NCBI GenBank assembly: GCA_025058535.1
Contig: JANXEL010000099.1
Location: forward strand, 1-47,140
DNA: 47,140 nt
Direction of reading: 5' to 3'
From: Ignisphaera sp.
GTDB taxonomy: Archaea > Thermoproteota > Thermoprotei_A > Sulfolobales > Ignisphaeraceae
The position numbers and the translations under genes are program-made. Shown one piece after another: positions 43,018 through 47,140 of the stretch (position 1 is the stretch's first letter; every line of letters starts with the position of its first letter). Under the pieces are notes generated by a model that did no database searches, was not told where the DNA came from, and saw only the letters and a list, made by a program, of their open reading frames with translations.

Positions 43018-43269
43018 ATGGAAAATAGAAAAATTGAATGTCCCGTGTGCGGTCGTATTTTTCACAAAGGCCAAGGTATAAAGATTGCTGTGAGTGGACA
43101 GGAGCTGATATTCCATTCTAAATCCTGTGCAATAAAGTTCTTTAAGAGCCTTGTCCTCTATCTGGATCAGAAAAACCTTGAGGATGCTGCTAGAATGGTT
43201 ATTAAAGAATTTGAAGATAGATTAAACGAAGTAAAAGAGAAAAGAAAAAAGAAGCTCGAAACTTTATAG
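43018..43269 (+). CDS. TRASH-like zinc-finger protein
   Basis: Eighty-three residues: a zinc-binding part with C8-x2-C11 (ECPVCGRIF) and H33-x3-C37 (FHSKSCAIKFFK), followed by a long charged helix (EFEDRLNEVKEKRKKKLE). The pattern is that of TRASH or related treble-clef domains, found in archaeal metal sensors and in eL24-like proteins. It lacks a separate DNA-binding domain. ATG 43018 lies 11 bases past the preceding gene. Confidence 0.6.
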   Translation: MENRKIECPVCGRIFHKGQGIKIAVSGQELIFHSKSCAIKFFKSLVLYLDQKNLEDAARMVIKEFEDRLNEVKEKRKKKLETL

Positions 43270-43278
43270 GTGTAGCTG

Positions 43279-43665
43279 CTATCGATGAATGTGTATAGGG
43301 CACACAGCACCAATAAATGGAAACTTGTCTACTCTAAGTCTGTAGACATTATCCTGCTGAATCACCGCATCTCCTCCAGCTACGCTCTTTAAACTACTGC
43401 TTAGATCCTCGGGTAACCTCCATCCACCACATATACCATTCATATTCATTTTGCATGAACCACATTTCCAGACACCTATTGATTCAAGAACAATTAAAAG
43501 TGCTCTAGTGACACCCACATGTTCTCTGAAAGCAGCGATTTCACTGCCTATTGAATTGACTTTTTCGGCAACATCATTAACTACCTTTCTAACTTCTATA
43601 ACTTCTGGATTGGGAGGAACCTCAGCTGCAATGGTAGCTCGATGAGCCTGTGTTTGCTCAGACAT
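43279..43665 (-). CDS. Cys-motif protein of unknown function
   Basis: A 128-residue protein. The first 60 residues are a helical, partly coiled segment (VRKVVNDVAEKVNSIGSEIA). C68-x2-C71 and C79 (WKCGSCKMNMNGICGGW) together with C122 in AVCPIHIHR could bind zinc or an iron-sulfur cluster, and the final H-x-H may add ligands. Family not recognised. It ends nine bases from the convergent TRASH-like gene. Confidence 0.6.
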   Translation of the reverse strand: MSEQTQAHRATIAAEVPPNPEVIEVRKVVNDVAEKVNSIGSEIAAFREHVGVTRALLIVLESIGVWKCGSCKMNMNGICGGWRLPEDLSSSLKSVAGGDAVIQQDNVYRLRVDKFPFIGAVCPIHIHR

Positions 43666-43766
43666 GTGTTTAACCCATCTATGCTTATCTAGCTCTACGG
43701 ATGAAATAAAGTGTTAGTCCCATCGAACCTTATTCTACTAAGAGGGTGCACTCAGAAGTGCATTGG

Positions 43767-44357
43767 CTATTCACCGTTCTTTTCTATAAATTCAATCACT
43801 TTTTCAATTCTATCATCAGATAGTATTGATAGCCAATCAATTCTATGTCCATAATATGCAGGCCTATCGCCGAACAGAACATCTATAACCTCTCTAGCCA
43901 CATCACTTGTATCCCTACCCGAAACGTCTACTTCAATGACCAAATCTTCACCTAGCTCCTCAACTGCATTAACTGTACACACAGAGAGCAGCTCAGCTTC
44001 AATATTTTCAGCAACTTTCCTACCACTCCAGCCACGCGATAACAGCACATTCAACAGTTCATCAGGAGCTCTCCTTAGTACGAACACTACCTCAAATATC
44101 TCCCGCGGCACTACCTCGACATAGTGACTTTCAATTACCAGAGGCCCTCTGCTTCTATAGAGCTCCAATACACTCTGCCTTAGCCTCTCCTCATCCACTA
44201 TATAACTCTGCGTCGAAGGGTCATATGCAATTACAAGCATATTATTGATGGTATAGTCGCTTAGGTTGATCATGGGTATTTCTAAATACTCTGAAAGCGT
44301 TCTTGCGAGTGATGTCTTTCCTGTTCCAGGAACACCCGATACTCCTATAACCCTCAA
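43767..44357 (-). CDS. AK6/Fap7-type adenylate kinase-like protein
   Basis: A 196-residue P-loop kinase of the COG1936 group. Walker A is GVPGTGKT at residues 8-15. The lid with SRGWSGRKVAENIEAE near 109-124 carries the RGW signature of the AK6/hCINAP/Fap7 family. In eukaryotes and archaea this protein works with uS11 in the final steps of small-subunit assembly. The C-terminal 35 residues extend beyond the usual 170-180. It is divergent from the ESCRT-III gene and may share its regulatory region. Confidence 0.88.
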   Translation of the reverse strand: MRVIGVSGVPGTGKTSLARTLSEYLEIPMINLSDYTINNMLVIAYDPSTQSYIVDEERLRQSVLELYRSRGPLVIESHYVEVVPREIFEVVFVLRRAPDELLNVLLSRGWSGRKVAENIEAELLSVCTVNAVEELGEDLVIEVDVSGRDTSDVAREVIDVLFGDRPAYYGHRIDWLSILSDDRIEKVIEFIEKNGE

Positions 44358-44408
44358 AATATAGTCCCTCTGATGCTAGATAACGATAGGAATTCTTCCT
44401 AACCAATA

Positions 44409-44442
44409 TTTTAAGGGTGCCGGCCCGTAATACCCCTTAAAA
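44409..44442. promoter_or_regulatory. Nine-base inverted repeat in the divergent AK6/ESCRT-III promoter region
   Basis: TTTTAAGGG (44409-44417) and CCCTTAAAA (44434-44442) are perfect reverse complements separated by 16 GC-rich bases. Each arm holds a TTTTAA-like core facing one of the two genes. It could be paired TATA elements or a site for a dimeric regulator. Confidence 0.45.
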
Positions 44443-44539
44443 CAAATGATCTTGCACTGCATCATCTATTTATGTGTAATCCATGGGTCTAACCTTTTAT
44501 ATGTCAACTTCCTTCCAAACCATAGCTACGGGAGTACAG

Positions 44540-45199
44540 ATGGTCTCACTCTCCGACTTTGAAAAGAGATGGGCTGGAGGACCAACGGTAGGTGAAAAGC
44601 TTAAGGATATAATCAAGCGTAAAGAACCTATAAAGCAGAAGCTAGTAATGGCGGACTACAAGATAAGGGCTATGGTTAGCAGACTCGAAGTATTTTTAGA
44701 GAGACTTAGGGAGAGAGATAGAACACTGTTCGAAAGAGTTGTGGATGCCCTAACTCAGGGTGACGAAGTTAGAGCTACAATGTATGCTAACGAAATTGCG
44801 GAAATTAGAAAGATGGTTAAGCAGCTAACAATAACTCAAGTAGCACTTGAGCAGGTTGCCCTAAGACTCGATACCGTTATAACTATGGGAGACATAATGT
44901 CCGGGTTGGTTCCTGTAGTTGGTGTTGTAAAGGAGCTCAGACAGATTATAAAGGGTATAATGCCTGAAATGTCCCTAGAGCTCTCAGAAGTTGAGGAGGG
45001 TCTAAGAGATGTTGTAATATCCGCTGGAGAAGCTCTCGGTATGCCAGCAGGAGACATGTACGCTACACCCGAGGCTAGAAAGATACTTGACGAGGCTAGA
45101 ATAGTAGCTGAGCAGAGAATGAAGGAGAAATTCCCAGAGCTGCCTGTCGTTGGCAGCGTTCAGCAAAAGGCTTCAGCCCCCGCCACTGGTACAGCTTAG
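44540..45199 (+). CDS. ESCRT-III/Snf7-type cell division protein (CdvB paralogue)
   Basis: About 219 residues from ATG 44540, or 238 from ATG 44483. The former is preferred: GGGAG lies six bases upstream, a TTTATATG box at 44494-44501 would start transcription near 44526, and the product then begins VSLSDFEKRWAGG, as in crenarchaeal CdvB paralogues. The helical ESCRT-III core spans most of the protein (basic helix 1 then acidic helices). The C-terminal winged helix of CdvB proper is absent, and a Pro/Ala/Thr tail ends it, so CdvB1/B2 type is likely. These form contractile filaments in cytokinesis. cdvA and cdvC are not in this window. Confidence 0.88.
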   Translation: MVSLSDFEKRWAGGPTVGEKLKDIIKRKEPIKQKLVMADYKIRAMVSRLEVFLERLRERDRTLFERVVDALTQGDEVRATMYANEIAEIRKMVKQLTITQVALEQVALRLDTVITMGDIMSGLVPVVGVVKELRQIIKGIMPEMSLELSEVEEGLRDVVISAGEALGMPAGDMYATPEARKILDEARIVAEQRMKEKFPELPVVGSVQQKASAPATGTA

Positions 45200-45286
45200 C
45201 AGAAGAAGCTATTCTAGCCTTACAGATTTTTAAATACGAGTTAAACTTTTTAAGTCTCTCGTCCGTTTTACTCTATGGTGATTTGA

Positions 45287-45571
45287 GTGACTGCCTCCGA
45301 CCATCACCTAAAGGCTGTAGGAGCTATTGTTAGCTACAGAAGGGGTGGTGCAAGGCAGTATAACGATCATGTGATTGTGAAGGTATTCATAGGTAGAGAG
45401 GGGGTAGGATCTCTGGTTGGCGCAAGGGCCATAGCAACAGATGATTGTGGCAACATGTATCGGGGGCGGGTGTTGAAGGTTCATAGCTATAGAAATTCAA
45501 CTGTTGTTGTTAAGTTTAGACCCAACATCCCTGGTCAACTTCTAGGGGCATCCGTCGAATTTCTTAAGTAA
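45287..45571 (+). CDS. rpl35ae: Ribosomal protein eL33 (L35Ae)
   Basis: A 94-residue protein from GTG 45287 with the eL33 pattern: AVGAIVSYRRGGARQYN, a middle LVGARAIATDDCGNMYRGRV (residues 40-59), then KVHSYRNSTVVVKFRPNIPG and the ending QLLGASVEFLK. eL33 is patchily present in archaea, mainly in crenarchaea and Thermococcales. A GGTGATTTGAG stretch precedes the start. Confidence 0.9.
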   Translation: MTASDHHLKAVGAIVSYRRGGARQYNDHVIVKVFIGREGVGSLVGARAIATDDCGNMYRGRVLKVHSYRNSTVVVKFRPNIPGQLLGASVEFLK

Positions 45572-45573
45572 AT

Positions 45574-45644
45574 GCACTCCCTCAGAGTAACTCTGAACTG
45601 TCATTAGCAAATCCTTCTTGCCGGATTGTCATCATCGGCTGTGC
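45574..45644 (-). ncRNA. Weak candidate box C/D RNA
   Basis: On the minus strand a perfect C box ATGATGA (45635-45629) and a D box CTGA (45585-45582) are 43 nt apart, roughly as in archaeal C/D RNAs. GCAC and GTGC at the ends (45644-45641, 45577-45574) could form a terminal stem. The internal D' and C' boxes are poor, so this may be chance; the D box is also part of the palindrome TCAGAGT-A-ACTCTGA. Confidence 0.25.
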
Positions 45645-45697
45645 GTGCTGCAGAGTATATCTACTCTGAAAACTAATTAACACATTTGGGGTAATAA

Positions 45698-47140
45698 ATG
45701 GAGTTTTCACTAATTGCACAGACTCTTGATATACTTGAAAAGACGAGTAGCAAAATACAGCAGGCTGCGGCACTGTCAATACTATTTAAAAAAACCCCAG
45801 CGAGTGTAATAGACAAGGTTGTGTACATAATTCTCGGTACTCTGTGGCCTGATTGGAAGGGTATGCCAGAGCTGGGAATAGCTGAAAAGGGTATTCAGAA
45901 GGCAATAGCGATGTCAACAGGGGTTCAGGAGGTTGAAGTGGAGAAGCTGTACAAGAGCTTGGGAGACTTTGGTCTAGCGGTAGAGAGGATAAAATCTAGT
46001 AGATCTCTAAGGACTGTGGGGTTGGCGAATTTCATAAAGAGTGGTAGAGCTGAGCAGACAAAAGGTATAACTGTGGATGAGGTTTACAACACCTTTGTGA
46101 AGATAGCGTCGCTGCAGGGAGAAGGGAGTAGGGATATGAAGTTGAGACTTCTATCAGCAGTACTAGCTAAGGCAGATCCTAGAGAAGCAAAATACATTGT
46201 TCGATTCGTAGAGGGTAGGCTTAGGCTAGGTGTTGGAGAGGCAACTGTTATGGATGGCCTCGCATCTGCATTTGGTATTGCTAGAGATGTTATTGAACGT
46301 GCATACAACATATACCCAGATCTTGGAGCAGTAGCTAAAATCATTGCTGAAAAAGGTGCTTCAGAAATCAAGCATCTAAAGCCTACACCTGGAGTTCCAC
46401 TAAGGCCTATGCTAGCTGAGAGAGCTAGTGATCCTAATGAGATACTGGCTAAGGCTGGCTGCCCAGCAGTGGCAGAATTTAAATACGATGGTGAGAGGGC
46501 TCAGATTCACAAGAAAGGGGATAGGATATGGATATTCTCTAGAAGATTAGAGGAGATAACAAATCAGTATCCAGATGTTGTGGAGATGGCGCTCAGACAC
46601 GTCAATGCAGGTGAAGCGATTATAGAGGGTGAGATTATCGCTGTGGATCCTGAGACTGGAGATTTTAGACCATTTCAGGAACTCATGCACAGAAAGAGGA
46701 AAAAGGATATCCATGAAGCTTTGGAGGAGTACCCAGTTATTGTAAAAGTGTTTGACTGTCTCTATGTCGATGGTTATGATCTCACCATAAAACCTCTAGC
46801 TGAAAGAAAAGAAATGCTGAAGAAGATCGTAACTGAATCAGAAAAGTTTAGTTTGGCTGATGGTGCTATTGTCAGCACTCCAAAGGAGCTCGATACGTTT
46901 TTCATGAAAGCTGTCGAGAATGGTTGTGAAGGTCTTGTAGTGAAATCTCTAAATCCCGACTCCATATATCAGGCTGGAGTGAGAGGCTGGCTGTGGATAA
47001 AGTACAAGAGAGATTATAGGAGTGAGATGACGGACTCTGTTGATCTTGTCGTTGTTGGTGCATTTCATGGTAGGGGCAAGAGGGCAGGTACTTTTGGAGC
47101 TCTTCTACTTGCAGCATACGATGCTGAATCAGACAGATTT
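45698..47140 (+). CDS. lig: ATP-dependent DNA ligase (partial, cut by window end)
   Basis: The 481 codons seen run off the right edge; crenarchaeal enzymes have about 600 residues. The N-terminal DNA-binding domain spans about 1-225. The adenylation domain has the lysine that takes AMP, K262, in EFKYDGERAQI, then FSRRLEEITNQYP, EGEIIAVDPETG, EGLVVKS and GWLWIKYKRDY (motif V region). The OB domain starts near DLVVVGAFHGRGKRAG. It seals nicks, notably between Okazaki fragments, with PCNA. ATG 45698 has GGGGT nearby. Confidence 0.96.
   Translation, partial: MEFSLIAQTLDILEKTSSKIQQAAALSILFKKTPASVIDKVVYIILGTLWPDWKGMPELGIAEKGIQKAIAMSTGVQEVEVEKLYKSLGDFGLAVERIKSSRSLRTVGLANFIKSGRAEQTKGITVDEVYNTFVKIASLQGEGSRDMKLRLLSAVLAKADPREAKYIVRFVEGRLRLGVGEATVMDGLASAFGIARDVIERAYNIYPDLGAVAKIIAEKGASEIKHLKPTPGVPLRPMLAERASDPNEILAKAGCPAVAEFKYDGERAQIHKKGDRIWIFSRRLEEITNQYPDVVEMALRHVNAGEAIIEGEIIAVDPETGDFRPFQELMHRKRKKDIHEALEEYPVIVKVFDCLYVDGYDLTIKPLAERKEMLKKIVTESEKFSLADGAIVSTPKELDTFFMKAVENGCEGLVVKSLNPDSIYQAGVRGWLWIKYKRDYRSEMTDSVDLVVVGAFHGRGKRAGTFGALLLAAYDAESDRF

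Overview
The window is a piece of a hyperthermophilic crenarchaeon (Thermoproteota), most like the Desulfurococcales. A placement near Ignisphaera is only a guess. The evidence is a ribosomal superoperon in archaeal order (uL22 to cbf5, with eS4, eL32, eL19, eL34 and eL14), archaeal-eukaryotic replication genes (PCNA, PriS, a GINS-like subunit, ATP-dependent DNA ligase), an ESCRT-III/Cdv division protein, a family 4 Fe-S uracil-DNA glycosylase, very GC-rich tRNA stems in a low-GC background, TTTATAAA-type promoters, frequent GTG/TTG starts, and a bulge-helix-bulge intron in cbf5, which is a crenarchaeal trait.

Layout. 1-2.8 kb: replication operon (Cys-rich small protein, pcna, priS, GINS-like). 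3.1-4.7 kb: translation operon eL42-eS27-aIF2alpha-nop10. 4.8-7.8 kb: minus-strand RecA-like ATPase, phosphoribosyltransferase and RNA ligase RtcB, with a plus-strand box H/ACA guide RNA between the last two. 8.6-17.3 kb: ribosomal protein superoperon with RNase P Rpp29. 17.5-22.7 kb: secY, an EMC3/YidC-like membrane protein, eL34, cmk, eL14, split cbf5, an rRNA-methyltransferase-like gene and tRNA-Ser. 22.8-34.6 kb: looser region with long non-coding stretches, exported or membrane proteins of unknown role, tRNA-Leu, two RNA-binding proteins (THUMP and PUA), an atypical amidohydrolase, a NikR-like regulator, a YkgJ-type protein and an exported Lon-like protease. 34.5-47.1 kb: UDG, aKMT-like methyltransferase, a C/D box guide RNA, class II LysRS, a stomatin-NfeD protease pair, a class III aminotransferase, AK6, ESCRT-III, eL33 and a DNA ligase cut by the window edge.

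A strong theme is RNA modification and ribosome assembly. Cbf5 and Nop10 are two proteins of the H/ACA particle, and an H/ACA guide RNA lies nearby. The cbf5 mRNA itself needs splicing, and RtcB, the ligase that would join its exons, is encoded about 13 kb away. A textbook C/D box RNA, Rpp29, AK6/Fap7 and PUA and THUMP proteins complete the picture. The best discoveries are the 32-nt cbf5 intron splitting the catalytic Asp codon, the H/ACA RNA, the C/D RNA with perfect 12-nt spacers, and a cmk gene that appears to start at CTG. I saw no IS element, CRISPR array or phage gene.
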